A DNA stretch of 48,306 nucleotides, taken from positions 1 to 48,306 of IMG/VR virus record IMGVR_UViG_3300034118_001520; one strand, written 5' to 3'. Position numbers and translations under genes: made by a program. How positions within the stretch are numbered: position 1 is the first letter of the stretch; each line of letters starts with the position of its first letter. This document shows positions 32,907 through 41,329 of the stretch, in pieces. Under the pieces are notes generated by a model. That model saw only the letters and a list, made by a program, of their open reading frames with translations. It ran no database searches and was not told where the DNA came from. This DNA is from a virus.

Positions 32907-34517
32907 ATGCAGACATTGAGCAAAGAAGCCGAACAAAAGTTAATTGCTGCGATTGAAAAAGCTGCAGCATTAGTCAACGAAGGGCTATCGCCAAACGCTG
33001 CAATCATTAAGAGTGCCGCCGCCGCCGATATTCCCGCGGGGCATATTAACCTTATGGTGCATGCGTACAACACAGGCCGCACCACCAAGCAACGCGAACA
33101 AGGCGAAAACACGACTGAAAAGTCGGCTGATTTCCAACTGGCTGACGCCCCCACGGTTTTAGATGCTCTGTACCCCAAGGCTGTTAAAACGTCGGCAGAA
33201 ATCGTGCGGCAAGAAATTGTATCTACGGACTACGCCGTTTCGCCTGCCGGCATGCTCGCTCGCCGCGTGGCTGAGCAGGAGAAGGCCGCAGCGGCTCAAG
33301 TGGCATTACCGGCAAAGACATATGTGCCGTATCCGCGTGACGAGCAATTCGCCGCTGAGCGGGCCTATAGCGTCAAACGTGCCGAGCAGTTGGCTGACGA
33401 GGAGCGGCGCCGCATCGCTACGGCTGCGTACTCTAAAGCCGCCGCGGCGCTTGACGGCGTAGTTGAGTATTTCCGCACTCCGGGAAACATGTCGTTCGCC
33501 GACGCTGTTCGTCAGGTTGGCTTACGTTTCGGCGACGAGGGTGTTTCGGTGCTGCACAAGGTGGCCGAAGTTTATCCTCAGTTTAAAAAGCAAGCGGCAA
33601 CGAACAACAACCACTTTGGCGATAACCCCCTGTACGCCCGCGTACAAAATGTTGTTATTCTGACGGAAGAATATGTCAAAGCGAGCGCGGACTTAAAAAA
33701 AAAGACGCCAGTAATTAGTAATAAGAAAGTAGCCACTTTTCTTACAGGTTCGGTGCTGCAGGCGCCGGTAGACTTCTCTAACGGCGTAACTTTAAAGCAA
33801 GCAGCAGGCCCGCGTGGCGGGCATTTTCCTGTATCTGCCGGGCCAGGATTACCGCCGAGTCTTGCGGCGACATTATTCGGCATTAACCCGCCTGCTCCGC
33901 CTGCACCGCCTGCACCGCCGGCAAAGCCATCTCCTAAGCCCGAAAAGCCGGAAGAGAAGAAGCCGCAGGGCAACCGTGGCGGCGGTGGCGGCGGTAATCG
34001 TGGTGGTGGCGGTGGCGGCAAGGGTGGTGCCAGCAATTACGAAAAAAACTTACAAACGTTTTTTGAGAGTGCTAACCGGCCAGTCAACACTGTTGGTGAA
34101 CAAATTGGTCTTGCTGGTGCTGCCTCGCCAGCCGGGATGGCTAAAAGCATTCTTGGCTTAGACAAAGAGCCGCGCGACATTGGTTTAAAGATGTTGAAAG
34201 AGATCTCCTCGCCCGACCACGAACTGACGCTTAAAAATATTCGCGCTCAAGCCACGCTTCACGACTTGATGCTTAATGACGACGTCATCTCTGGTTATAG
34301 CCCTCAAGAAGTAGCATTGGCGTTTAATGAAGTAGCCGACGCGGCGCCAAACGTCGTGCAGTCCCCGGCTGTCTTACGTGCCATGCTTCGGAAACGTTTA
34401 GAGGCCGGACAACTTGCCGATTTTGACGCGAAACAATTACTTGAAATGGATAAACTCAAAGCCGAGCGGGATCAAACAATGCTTTCGGCCCGCAAACTCC
34501 AAGAAGAACTTGCGTAA
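32907..34517 (+). CDS. helical virion protein with Pro- and Gly-rich linkers
   Basis: This 536-aa protein starts MQTLSKEAEQKLIAAIEKAA, a helical region, with coiled-coil character in AYSVKRAEQLADEERRRIA (about 150-170). At about 325-375 there is a Pro/Ala/Lys stretch followed by a Gly/Arg run (GGGGGGNRGGGGGGKGG), an RGG-like linker, then a second helical domain to the end. The plan suggests a flexible two-domain protein of the virion interior. No family is known to me. Two nt separate it from the upstream gene and 3 nt from the next. Confidence 0.5.
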   Translation: MQTLSKEAEQKLIAAIEKAAALVNEGLSPNAAIIKSAAAADIPAGHINLMVHAYNTGRTTKQREQGENTTEKSADFQLADAPTVLDALYPKAVKTSAEIVRQEIVSTDYAVSPAGMLARRVAEQEKAAAAQVALPAKTYVPYPRDEQFAAERAYSVKRAEQLADEERRRIATAAYSKAAAALDGVVEYFRTPGNMSFADAVRQVGLRFGDEGVSVLHKVAEVYPQFKKQAATNNNHFGDNPLYARVQNVVILTEEYVKASADLKKKTPVISNKKVATFLTGSVLQAPVDFSNGVTLKQAAGPRGGHFPVSAGPGLPPSLAATLFGINPPAPPAPPAPPAKPSPKPEKPEEKKPQGNRGGGGGGNRGGGGGGKGGASNYEKNLQTFFESANRPVNTVGEQIGLAGAASPAGMAKSILGLDKEPRDIGLKMLKEISSPDHELTLKNIRAQATLHDLMLNDDVISGYSPQEVALAFNEVADAAPNVVQSPAVLRAMLRKRLEAGQLADFDAKQLLEMDKLKAERDQTMLSARKLQEELA

Positions 34518-34520
34518 GAC

Positions 34521-35510
34521 ATGAACAACAACGACTTTGAAAAATTGGCAGGTCAGTTAGCCCGCAGCGCCGTTACTGGCGAAACACTGCCATCAAACTT
34601 AATGCAAATTAAAACCGCGTTCGTCGGTGGTGACGCCGGGCGTTATTTACTTGGCGGCCTTGGCGGGGCGGGTATCGGCGCACTCATTGGTGCGACGCAG
34701 GGCCGCAATAAGAAACGCAACGCCCTTTATTACGGCACGCTCGGCGGCCTTGGCGGCCTTGGCCTCGCCCACTTTATGAACGGCGGTAACAGCGCTGCCC
34801 CGACGCCGTCAACTACCCCGACGGCTAAAATTACACCGTCGGCTGCGCCTGCCGCTGTCAAACCAAAAGACGTACAGCGAGTAGAAACGACGCCAATGCG
34901 CGTAGCCGATAAGCCGACCGAGCAAGTTGCGCTGACAACAAACGCTGACGGCACAGTAAGCGTTGTGCCGTATAAGGGCTACAGGCCAGACGCTATTAAA
35001 CCCCACATGGAAACTGATTTATACAAACAGGGCCCGTCTCGGCATCCGTTAGCTGACGGCGTGTCGCCAAACGCCGGCGGGAGTGATTTTTTAAATTGGG
35101 TGCAAACCGGCAAAATGCCGTGGTATAAGAAATTAACCGGGCGAACGACGCAGTATCAAGACCGTTTTCGTGGTTTATTAGAGTCGTATGAACGTAAAAC
35201 TGGAAAACCGGCAACGAGCATGGCTGAACTGCGGGAGACTGGTTTATTGCCAAAAGACGATTTAGATATCTACACGAAAACACCCAGCGGCCAGCCGATT
35301 GCGATGACAAACCCGCAAGACAAAACTAACTTGCTACAAATGATTAATAGGATTCGTGAGTTTCCGGGCGGGGAAGAGTTTTATTTGAACAACGACCGCG
35401 ATATGGCAAAAACGATAGCGTGGATACAAAACACTGCGGCAGAACAAGCGCGCCAACAGGCTAGTCGTTTTGGTTACGCCGGCAGCCGTGGCGCCGTAAA
35501 TGCACGATAA
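34521..35510 (+). CDS. glycine-zipper virion protein
   Basis: This 329-aa protein starts MNNNDFEKLAGQLARSAVTG, has a Gly/Leu-rich hydrophobic helix at about 38-55 (RYLLGGLGGAGIGALIGATQ) and another at about 70-85 (YYGTLGGLGGLGLAHFM), a Pro/Thr/Ala linker, and a soluble C-terminal domain of about 190 residues (KMPWYKKLTGRTTQ, GGEEFYLNNDRDMAKTIAWI). It shares the hydrophobic glycine-zipper plan with five other proteins in the window. It could be packaged in the head and ejected. Start follows the previous stop by 3 nt. Confidence 0.5.
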   Translation: MNNNDFEKLAGQLARSAVTGETLPSNLMQIKTAFVGGDAGRYLLGGLGGAGIGALIGATQGRNKKRNALYYGTLGGLGGLGLAHFMNGGNSAAPTPSTTPTAKITPSAAPAAVKPKDVQRVETTPMRVADKPTEQVALTTNADGTVSVVPYKGYRPDAIKPHMETDLYKQGPSRHPLADGVSPNAGGSDFLNWVQTGKMPWYKKLTGRTTQYQDRFRGLLESYERKTGKPATSMAELRETGLLPKDDLDIYTKTPSGQPIAMTNPQDKTNLLQMINRIREFPGGEEFYLNNDRDMAKTIAWIQNTAAEQARQQASRFGYAGSRGAVNAR

Positions 35511-35534
35511 AATTAACGGATAAGGAACTAGCAA

Positions 35535-36989
35535 ATGAGCATGATCAAAGTTATTCAGCCGCACGCTCAAGACTTTAGTGAGCCAGTCGCGGAGATTATT
35601 AAGATCTCAAGCCGCGGCCTCATCGGTGCCGACAAGCAGGCATTCGTTAAACGAGCCGGTGCGGAGTTTGCCCATAAACTTGAAAACATTAAGTTTGCAA
35701 AAGATGAAGTTCCTGTGCACATGATCGCGATTGGTGCCACAGAGGACTACGGCCCGAACCGCAACGGCGACGGCTTTACACGAGACACATGCCGTAAAGA
35801 TCACAACACGTTTGAAAAGTTAGCCAGGTTCTATCGGGACCACGCCAACAAGAATCCGGCCAAGTCATTCGGCATCGTGAAGGCCAGTGCCTACCACGAG
35901 CCCATGCACCGAATTGAACTTGTCTGCGCGTTAAATGGCACAAAAGAAGCGGCCGATCGCAATGGCGGTTTAATTGCTGACAAAGAACTTGAGAAACTGG
36001 CCAACGGGAAAGAGATCCCGGTATCGATGGCCTGCAAAATTCCTTTCGACAAATGCTCTTCTTGCGGCAACACGGCTCGTACCCGGGCTGAGTATTGCGA
36101 CTCACCAGAGAACGGCGGGCACTGCAAGGCGGGCGGTTTAAAGCACAACATCGGTCGGGTGCTGGCGGACGGTCACGTGCTACACGCCGACAATACGAAG
36201 TGTGCGTTTTTTGACATTTCTCACGTGTTTCGCCCGGCTGACCGAATTGCGTATGTATCTGGCCGGCTTGAAAAAGCCGCTGGTACAGCCATTCTTTCTG
36301 GCGCTGAATTGGCTGAGCACCTTGGCGTCACCGCACCGATTGGATTTAACTTAGATGGTAACTCAAGCAAGCGGGCTCACGCACAGTTAGAGGCTTTAAA
36401 CTTACTTGTCCAAGCCGAAGCCACCCAGAACAGTGCTGAGTGGACCAAACTTGCCCTGGCTTCATCGCCGGAAGTACAGCCGCCTATTGATGTAAGTGCG
36501 TGCTCATTTGTTAAAATGTCAGACGTGTTGCGTGGGCTGGCTGACGCCGGTGTTATCCTGCCGCTGCGCGACTTTTTAGCACTGACTTTAAAGACAGCAA
36601 GTGAGGACCTCGTCGGGGCTGTTGCGAAAGCCCTGCCCAATATTTTTACAAAAGTTGCAAATGATCTAGACATGGCGACGCTTTTGGAGAATAATGTTTA
36701 CTACCCTTCGAGTGTGGCTCCGGCTGCTGTTAGGGTGTGGGCAGAGAAAGTAGCGCAAACCCACAGCGTATTACCGAGTAACATCGAAAAGCGTGCATAC
36801 TTAGCCGCGATTCGTAACGCTCGGTTAGATAACATTCCGTGTGAGAAACAAGCAACTGGGAACGCAGAAACAGCACTTGCGCAACATTACGCGTTGTATA
36901 AGATTGCCGCTTTCGCCGCCATTTGTGATAAATACGGAAATAACTTGTTGACAGCAAACCACTGTGTACTGCAAAATTACATCATGTAA
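35535..36989 (+). CDS. prohead protease/core protein candidate
   Basis: This 484-aa protein has an N-terminal domain typical of head maturation proteins in large phages: EDYGPNRNGDGF (about 75-86), FYRDHANKNPAKSFGIVKAS (about 99-118, candidate catalytic His), and EIPVSMACKIPFDKC (about 159-173, candidate Ser), followed by CGNTARTRAEYC, an unusual Cys pair set. The C-terminal half is helical and may act as core or scaffold. Family knowledge: such proteases cut scaffold and capsid proteins before packaging. The active site is my reading, not proven. The acidic scaffold-like gene, decoration and capsid genes follow. Confidence 0.55.
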   Translation: MSMIKVIQPHAQDFSEPVAEIIKISSRGLIGADKQAFVKRAGAEFAHKLENIKFAKDEVPVHMIAIGATEDYGPNRNGDGFTRDTCRKDHNTFEKLARFYRDHANKNPAKSFGIVKASAYHEPMHRIELVCALNGTKEAADRNGGLIADKELEKLANGKEIPVSMACKIPFDKCSSCGNTARTRAEYCDSPENGGHCKAGGLKHNIGRVLADGHVLHADNTKCAFFDISHVFRPADRIAYVSGRLEKAAGTAILSGAELAEHLGVTAPIGFNLDGNSSKRAHAQLEALNLLVQAEATQNSAEWTKLALASSPEVQPPIDVSACSFVKMSDVLRGLADAGVILPLRDFLALTLKTASEDLVGAVAKALPNIFTKVANDLDMATLLENNVYYPSSVAPAAVRVWAEKVAQTHSVLPSNIEKRAYLAAIRNARLDNIPCEKQATGNAETALAQHYALYKIAAFAAICDKYGNNLLTANHCVLQNYIM

Positions 36990-36995
36990 CGGAAA

Positions 36996-37014
36996 CTAAT
37001 CGCACAACGATTAG
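36996..37014 (+). other. intergenic RNA hairpin
   Basis: CTAATCG (36996-37002) pairs perfectly with CGATTAG (37008-37014) around a 5-nt loop. No T run follows, so it is not a normal terminator. It sits just before the AAGGAG of the scaffold-like gene and could be a processing or mRNA-stabilising site that separates protease from scaffold messages. Confidence 0.5.
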
Positions 37015-37032
37015 GCCCCAAAGGAGATAACA

Positions 37033-38421
37033 ATGGCACGGATGCAACGTTCCCTTTTCGCTCAACTCAATGCTCTTGCTGACGAAATTTCGCAGAGCAC
37101 AAAAGCCGCTGCTGAAAAAGTAGCTGGCCCCACGCCTTCTGATCCGGGCGGCTATCAGGGCGCCTCTTCGCACCCGACGACCAGCGTTGATAACAGTGTG
37201 CAGAATGCTGACACCGGTGCGCGTGCTTCCGAGTACGAGACCGACATCAAGAAGCAGCAGGGTGCGTTAGCTGTAGACAACACTCCGGAAATGTCGCAAG
37301 AGGGTCGGCAGAACGAAGTGCAGTTAAACATCAATACAAATGCCAAGTCGACCGGCGAAGATCCCGCTGCCGAAAAGGATTTCAAGGGCACGAAGGATGA
37401 CCCGGGCACATCGCATCCCGCCAAGACCAACGACGGCGAGAAGTACTCGTCGGCCTCGTTCAAGGAAGCACGCAATCACTGCGGTAACCTCGGCAACGAC
37501 ATCCTCGCGAACCTTATCAACTTTGGCACGGACAAGTTAACAAAGAAGTCTGACGACCACCTAATAGGCGGCCAAAAAAAGTTAGACGTTAATGACAACG
37601 GCAAGATCGACGGCTCGGATCTCGCTGCGCTCCGCAGCGGCAAGGCCGAAGCCGGTTCCGAAGCCGGCAGCGAAGACAGCGACGAGAAGTCCGACGCCGG
37701 TGATGAGAAGGAAGAAAAGTCCGACGCTGGCGACGAGAAAGCGGCTGCGTTTAAGGCGGGCTATGAGTTAGCCGCACACTTTGGGATGGACAAAGCCGCG
37801 GCCGAGGCTTCGGTGCGCGAGGTGTGCGCGAACACTCTCCGCGAGGCTGACGAAATGGCCGACCTGTTCATGGGTTTTTTAAGTTCAAAGCAGGCCGCCG
37901 CGGACCCGACAGAGGAAGCGTCGGAAGGTGAGGATCACAGTGCCCCGGCTGACGTTGGTTCCGGTGCGGCTCCGGCCGGCCTGGAAGAAATGCTCGGTGC
38001 TGAGGGTGGCGATCCGGCTGCGGCTGGTGGTGCTGGCATGGAAGGCGCCGGCATGGAAGGTGCTGGCCCTTCGGAAGACGAGGCTGTACAAGAACTGGCT
38101 ATGGCGCTGGAAGAACTCGGCATTCCGCCGGAAGCGCTGCTTGAGGCCATTGCTGGCGGCGAGGGCGGTGGTGCTGCAGGCGGAATGCCGCCGGAAGCCG
38201 CTGGTATGCCGCCGGAAGCCGCTGGTATGCCGCCGGAAGCCGCTGGCATGGCACCCAAGATGGCCGCTGCCAAGCGAGCCAGCGAACTGCGGTCCATTGG
38301 TGCTGCTGTAATGAATTTTAAACGTGCTGGTAAGTTCCAGGTCAAAGAGGCCCGCACCAAGCGGTCTCGGCAACTTCGGGACATCATGAAGCAGCACGTC
38401 ATCGAACTCGTAAACCGTTGA
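37033..38421 (+). CDS. acidic scaffold-like protein with an EF-hand/dockerin loop
   Basis: This 462-aa protein is strongly acidic (SEAGSEDSDEKSDAGDEKEE) and rich in Ala, Glu and Pro, as head scaffold proteins often are. A calcium-binding loop DVNDNGKIDGSD lies at residues 185-196, with Asp/Asn at positions 1, 3, 5, 9 and 12 as in EF-hand and dockerin loops. Three MPPEAAG repeats lie at about 385-405. The C-terminus is basic (KRASELRSIGAAVMNFKRAG and KEARTKRSRQLRD), suited to binding capsid protein. AAGGAG precedes ATG 37033. Place between protease and capsid genes supports a scaffold role. Confidence 0.65.
   Translation: MARMQRSLFAQLNALADEISQSTKAAAEKVAGPTPSDPGGYQGASSHPTTSVDNSVQNADTGARASEYETDIKKQQGALAVDNTPEMSQEGRQNEVQLNINTNAKSTGEDPAAEKDFKGTKDDPGTSHPAKTNDGEKYSSASFKEARNHCGNLGNDILANLINFGTDKLTKKSDDHLIGGQKKLDVNDNGKIDGSDLAALRSGKAEAGSEAGSEDSDEKSDAGDEKEEKSDAGDEKAAAFKAGYELAAHFGMDKAAAEASVREVCANTLREADEMADLFMGFLSSKQAAADPTEEASEGEDHSAPADVGSGAAPAGLEEMLGAEGGDPAAAGGAGMEGAGMEGAGPSEDEAVQELAMALEELGIPPEALLEAIAGGEGGGAAGGMPPEAAGMPPEAAGMPPEAAGMAPKMAAAKRASELRSIGAAVMNFKRAGKFQVKEARTKRSRQLRDIMKQHVIELVNR
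38185..38247 (+). repeat. three 21-nt tandem repeats encoding MPPEAAG
   Basis: Units at 38185-38205, 38206-38226 and 38227-38247 are identical except for the last base change in the third. They encode MPPEAAG three times in the scaffold-like protein. Related MPP units occur in the protein encoded at 26352. Confidence 0.85.
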
Positions 38422-38440
38422 TATACACGGAGGTTTTCTA

Positions 38441-38866
38441 ATGTCGAAAAACAATAACGCGCTTGTTCAAAACATCATCGACTACATCGGTTACTCCGAT
38501 GCGGCGATGACGAAGGCTGCTGCGGTACTGCAGGAGCGGGACGAGCAAACTGAAAAGGTCGCCCGTCTTATTCCCGAAGCCGTTCAGGCTTGCGTGGACA
38601 ACGAGCGCATCGAGCCGCACCAGAAGGAAGCGCTTGCCGCCGCCTTAAGTGACCCGGCTCGCACAATGGAACTGGTCATCAAGTTAGCGACGCATAAAAA
38701 CGCCGCTGAGTTGGCCCGTCTCGGCACGCCGGTCGCTACAAAGACTGCCGGTTATGACCCTGCGGGCAGCCTGACGAGCGGGTATGTGGGTGCCCGCGAT
38801 GGTCGCCTCAAGGCTTCTGACGTGAAGTTGTTCACGGGCCTTGGTTTGAATCCGCCCACAGCCTGA
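38441..38866 (+). CDS. small helical head protein
   Basis: This 141-aa protein is mostly helical (NNALVQNIIDYIGYSDAAMT, AVLQERDEQTEKVARLIPEA) and ends in a Gly/Ser-rich tail. ATG 38441 has GGAGG 9 nt upstream. It is between scaffold-like and decoration-like genes, with codon choice biased to C-ending codons as in the capsid gene, suggesting high expression. No motif identifies a function. Confidence 0.5.
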   Translation: MSKNNNALVQNIIDYIGYSDAAMTKAAAVLQERDEQTEKVARLIPEAVQACVDNERIEPHQKEALAAALSDPARTMELVIKLATHKNAAELARLGTPVATKTAGYDPAGSLTSGYVGARDGRLKASDVKLFTGLGLNPPTA

Positions 38867-38927
38867 GCTCGATAACGAAACCCCGGGATACAACGTCCCA
38901 AATTGACAAAGACATGGAGGTCTAACA

Positions 38928-39494
38928 ATGCCTGCTCCCGATCTGATGTTTGAACACGGCCTTGACGTAAAGAAGGGCTGGTTCGATATGGCGTCGCTCG
39001 ATTACGACGCCAAGCTCGCTGCTTCTAACGTGGTTACGTTTGCCGTACCGCGTGGTCGCGTTGTGCACGTCGATGCCGACGGTAACTTCCGTCCCGGCTG
39101 CCACGCTACTGGTGTTTCTATTTTCCTGTTAAACGGTTCGGAAGACGCTGACGTAAGCAACCCCGGCCAGACGGCTGCGAACAACTTCATGCACAAGGCG
39201 ATTTCGCCGACGGGCAAGTTGTCGGGCCTGGTGGCTACTGGTGGCTACGAGATCTCGTCGACTGAGTTTGATTCGTCGCGAACTTACGTTCCTGGCGATC
39301 TCCTCACGGCGACTGCCAGCAACTCCAATGCCGCCACAGGCGGTGTGCTTACAAATGCGTCCGTGGTTCAGTACGTGAACCCGGTTTGCGGCGTAGTGTC
39401 GAGCGGTAAGAAGAAGAACCATAACAACGTGCAGTCGCTCTCGTTCTGGTGCGTCTGGCTGCCGGCTGGTACCGCGGCGACGATCGATCCGTGA
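38928..39494 (+). CDS. capsid decoration/stabilising protein candidate
   Basis: This 188-aa protein is beta-rich with Gly and Ser (VVTFAVPRGRVVHVDADGNF, VATGGYEISSTEFDSSRTYV). It directly precedes the major capsid gene, as head decoration or stabilising proteins do in many phages. GGAGG is 7 nt before ATG 38928. Codon use (AAG over AAA, C-ending codons) resembles the capsid gene, fitting a high-copy virion protein. No direct family match is claimed. Confidence 0.6.
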   Translation: MPAPDLMFEHGLDVKKGWFDMASLDYDAKLAASNVVTFAVPRGRVVHVDADGNFRPGCHATGVSIFLLNGSEDADVSNPGQTAANNFMHKAISPTGKLSGLVATGGYEISSTEFDSSRTYVPGDLLTATASNSNAATGGVLTNASVVQYVNPVCGVVSSGKKKNHNNVQSLSFWCVWLPAGTAATIDP

Positions 39495-39502
39495 TCTAAC
39501 CC

Positions 39503-39546
39503 TTAACTAACTAATTAACTAACTAACTAAGGAACATGGAGGTTCC
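39503..39546 (+). promoter_or_regulatory. three-frame stop repeat and hairpin holding the capsid ribosome binding site
   Basis: From 39503 to 39530 the sequence is built of TAAC units (TTAACTAACTAATTAACTAA...), which place TAA stops in all three frames. Directly after it, GGAAC (39531-39535) pairs with GTTCC (39542-39546), and the loop ATGGAG contains most of the ribosome binding site of the capsid gene (ATG 39552). The element would end any read-through translation and may tune capsid translation. Confidence 0.6.
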
Positions 39547-39551
39547 AAACG

Positions 39552-40478
39552 ATGCCCACTCAGCAAGAAGTTCAACTGCTCAACGAGACTCTCTTTGAGC
39601 AACTCGATACCCCCGGCATGCAGAAGCAGGCCATTGATGCTGTTAACGACTTCACGCGCACCAAGATGCGTGAAGACGGGTTCTACCGGCGGATTATGCC
39701 GCCGCTGACCATCACCAACGACGAGCTCGACCGTCAGGTTGACACTGACAAGCCCGTCAAGGTTGTGGACAAGGAGCCCGATTCCCCGGCGGCTGTGTCG
39801 CTTCCGTTTGCGACACTCCCGATCAACTTTTACATCCGTGGCCCGCGCTACCGCGTCATGTTTGACCGGATCGTGTCGCCCCGTGCTGTGAAGGACGTCG
39901 ACGAACTCCGTACGTATGTCATCGACATCCGTCAGGTGCTCAGCGACAACATGATCAAGGACATGCTCGCCGAGGAAGACTCGAAGTTTATTGCCGCTTT
40001 CAAGGCCGTACTCCCGACGCCTGGCACCGAAGTCACGATGTCGGAAACGGTTCAGTACGAGGAAATCTCTGGTGGCATCACCCGCGAAACGCTGGTTGAC
40101 GCCCTCAAGGTTATGCCCCGTACGCCGTCGCACTTTGAAGTTGAGACCTGCCTCGTGAATAACATCACGATCAAGGAACTTCTCAAGTTCGGCCGCGACG
40201 AAATGGGTGGCGATTTCAGCCAGGACATCATCAAGAATGGCTGGGCTGAAACCAACTTCCTGAACTGCCGCTGGATCGTCACGATCAAGCGCGACCTCGT
40301 TCCGGACGATTCGCTGTTCATGTTCGCTTCGCCGAAGTTTATCGGCAAGAACTACGAGCTGGAACCCACCACGATGTACATCCGTCGTGAGGCTTACATG
40401 CTTGAGTACTTTGCCTACAACACGCAGGGTGGTTCGTTCGGTCATACGAACGGTCTGGCCCGTGTTGACTTCAAGTGA
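39552..40478 (+). CDS. major capsid protein
   Basis: This 308-aa protein is identified as the main shell protein by position after protease, scaffold and decoration genes, by size, and by sequence that fits capsid proteins of related large phages: FTRTKMREDGFYRRIMPP (about 35-52), DTDKPVKVVDKEPDSPAAVS, NFYIRGPRYRVMFDRIVSPR, and IDIRQVLSDNMIKDMLAEED. The HK97 fold is likely but cannot be proven from sequence alone. Codon use is the most strongly biased in the window (AAG, GAC and C-ending codons), as expected for the most abundant protein. Its leader carries a stop-repeat and hairpin. Confidence 0.75.
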   Translation: MPTQQEVQLLNETLFEQLDTPGMQKQAIDAVNDFTRTKMREDGFYRRIMPPLTITNDELDRQVDTDKPVKVVDKEPDSPAAVSLPFATLPINFYIRGPRYRVMFDRIVSPRAVKDVDELRTYVIDIRQVLSDNMIKDMLAEEDSKFIAAFKAVLPTPGTEVTMSETVQYEEISGGITRETLVDALKVMPRTPSHFEVETCLVNNITIKELLKFGRDEMGGDFSQDIIKNGWAETNFLNCRWIVTIKRDLVPDDSLFMFASPKFIGKNYELEPTTMYIRREAYMLEYFAYNTQGGSFGHTNGLARVDFK

Positions 40479-40510
40479 GTCGTGTAAAAACTAACCAAAG
40501 GAGCACAGAG

Positions 40511-40897
40511 ATGGATCAGATTAAACAAGCGGCTGAGCAGGCTTATGCCACGATTGTGGCTGAACTTGCTGCGCCGTATTTCTTCGAGAAACTTGCCGCC
40601 CACGGGGTTGCCCCGCGGTCGGAGCAGGAGGCCTCTGAAATGTGGTCGATTGCGAACAAGTTACATGTGCTCTACACGGCGGAACAAGAAAAGGCCGCTG
40701 CGGCGCAGGTTTCGGGACTGTCGGCTGCTAACCAGCGACTCGACGCCGTCCTCGCCGCGGCGGGCCTTTCTGGCCCGGTTGAGAAAGTGGCCGCTTTCAA
40801 GGGGGCCGCTGACGTGGCGGCAGAGCAGCCGGCGATTGCCAATGCTGTTCTGACGCTGCAAGCCGCGGCTTCCGCTGCTATGCAGAACGCATCCTGA
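40511..40897 (+). CDS. small Ala-rich helical virion protein
   Basis: This 128-aa protein is Ala/Glu-rich and helical (DQIKQAAEQAYATIVAELAA, EKAAAAQVSGLSAANQRLDA). I chose ATG 40511 because AAGGAG lies 8 nt upstream; a GTG at 40475 would overlap the capsid stop and has no site. It follows the capsid gene and may be a minor capsid or head-completion protein. No motif recognised. Confidence 0.5.
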   Translation: MDQIKQAAEQAYATIVAELAAPYFFEKLAAHGVAPRSEQEASEMWSIANKLHVLYTAEQEKAAAAQVSGLSAANQRLDAVLAAAGLSGPVEKVAAFKGAADVAAEQPAIANAVLTLQAAASAAMQNAS

Positions 40898-40915
40898 AGA
40901 ATGGAGTAATTAACA

Positions 40916-41236
40916 ATGCCAGTACCCGGTTTATACACGACAGTTAAGAACACATCGGGCGCCGCCCGCGTGTTCGGTTTCCTTGGCGCCCACGGCAAGC
41001 GGCTTGAAGCGGACGCAACCTACACGGTTGCGGGCGACCTCGTAGCTAAGCTTGGTAACGGCGGCAGGGGCAGTCAGCGACAATTCAAGGCTCTTGAAAA
41101 GGCCCTTGAGACAAACAAGATCGATATTTTAAGTTCGCCCGCTGTTTACATGCTCGACGCGACCGACAATAGCGTTGATCAGTTGCGGATCAATAACAAC
41201 ACGCTCGGCACAGTGACGCCGACGGGGTGGACTTGA
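40916..41236 (+). CDS. small virion protein after the capsid gene
   Basis: This 106-aa protein (MPVPGLYTTVKNTSGAARVF...) has a beta-rich first half with a small loop (FLGAHGKRLEADATYTVAGD) and a helical middle. Its place after the capsid gene and before a strong terminator suggests a head-decoration or head-completion protein that ends the capsid operon. The start ATG 40916 follows GGAGTAATTAACA. Confidence 0.5.
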   Translation: MPVPGLYTTVKNTSGAARVFGFLGAHGKRLEADATYTVAGDLVAKLGNGGRGSQRQFKALEKALETNKIDILSSPAVYMLDATDNSVDQLRINNNTLGTVTPTGWT

Positions 41237-41263
41237 TTAAAAAAAATCGGTTTGAATTTTTAC

Positions 41264-41293
41264 AAGGGCTGGCTGCTTAAGCGGCCAGCCCTT
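41264..41293 (+). terminator. intrinsic terminator of the capsid operon
   Basis: AAGGGCTGGC (41264-41273) pairs perfectly with GCCAGCCCTT (41284-41293) around a 10-nt loop. A short GCTGTTTGT follows, a weak T tract. It lies 28 bp after the stop at 41236. The 10-bp GC-rich stem makes it a convincing end to the capsid transcription unit. Confidence 0.75.
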
Positions 41294-41329
41294 GCTGTTT
41301 GTACACTAGAACTATACACGGAGTGATTT

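Noticed and set aside
39519-40445. 308-aa open frame on the minus strand
   Set aside because: It is the antisense shadow of the capsid gene. Biased codons in the capsid gene leave few stops in that frame, and the + strand gene has a ribosome binding site and capsid-like sequence.
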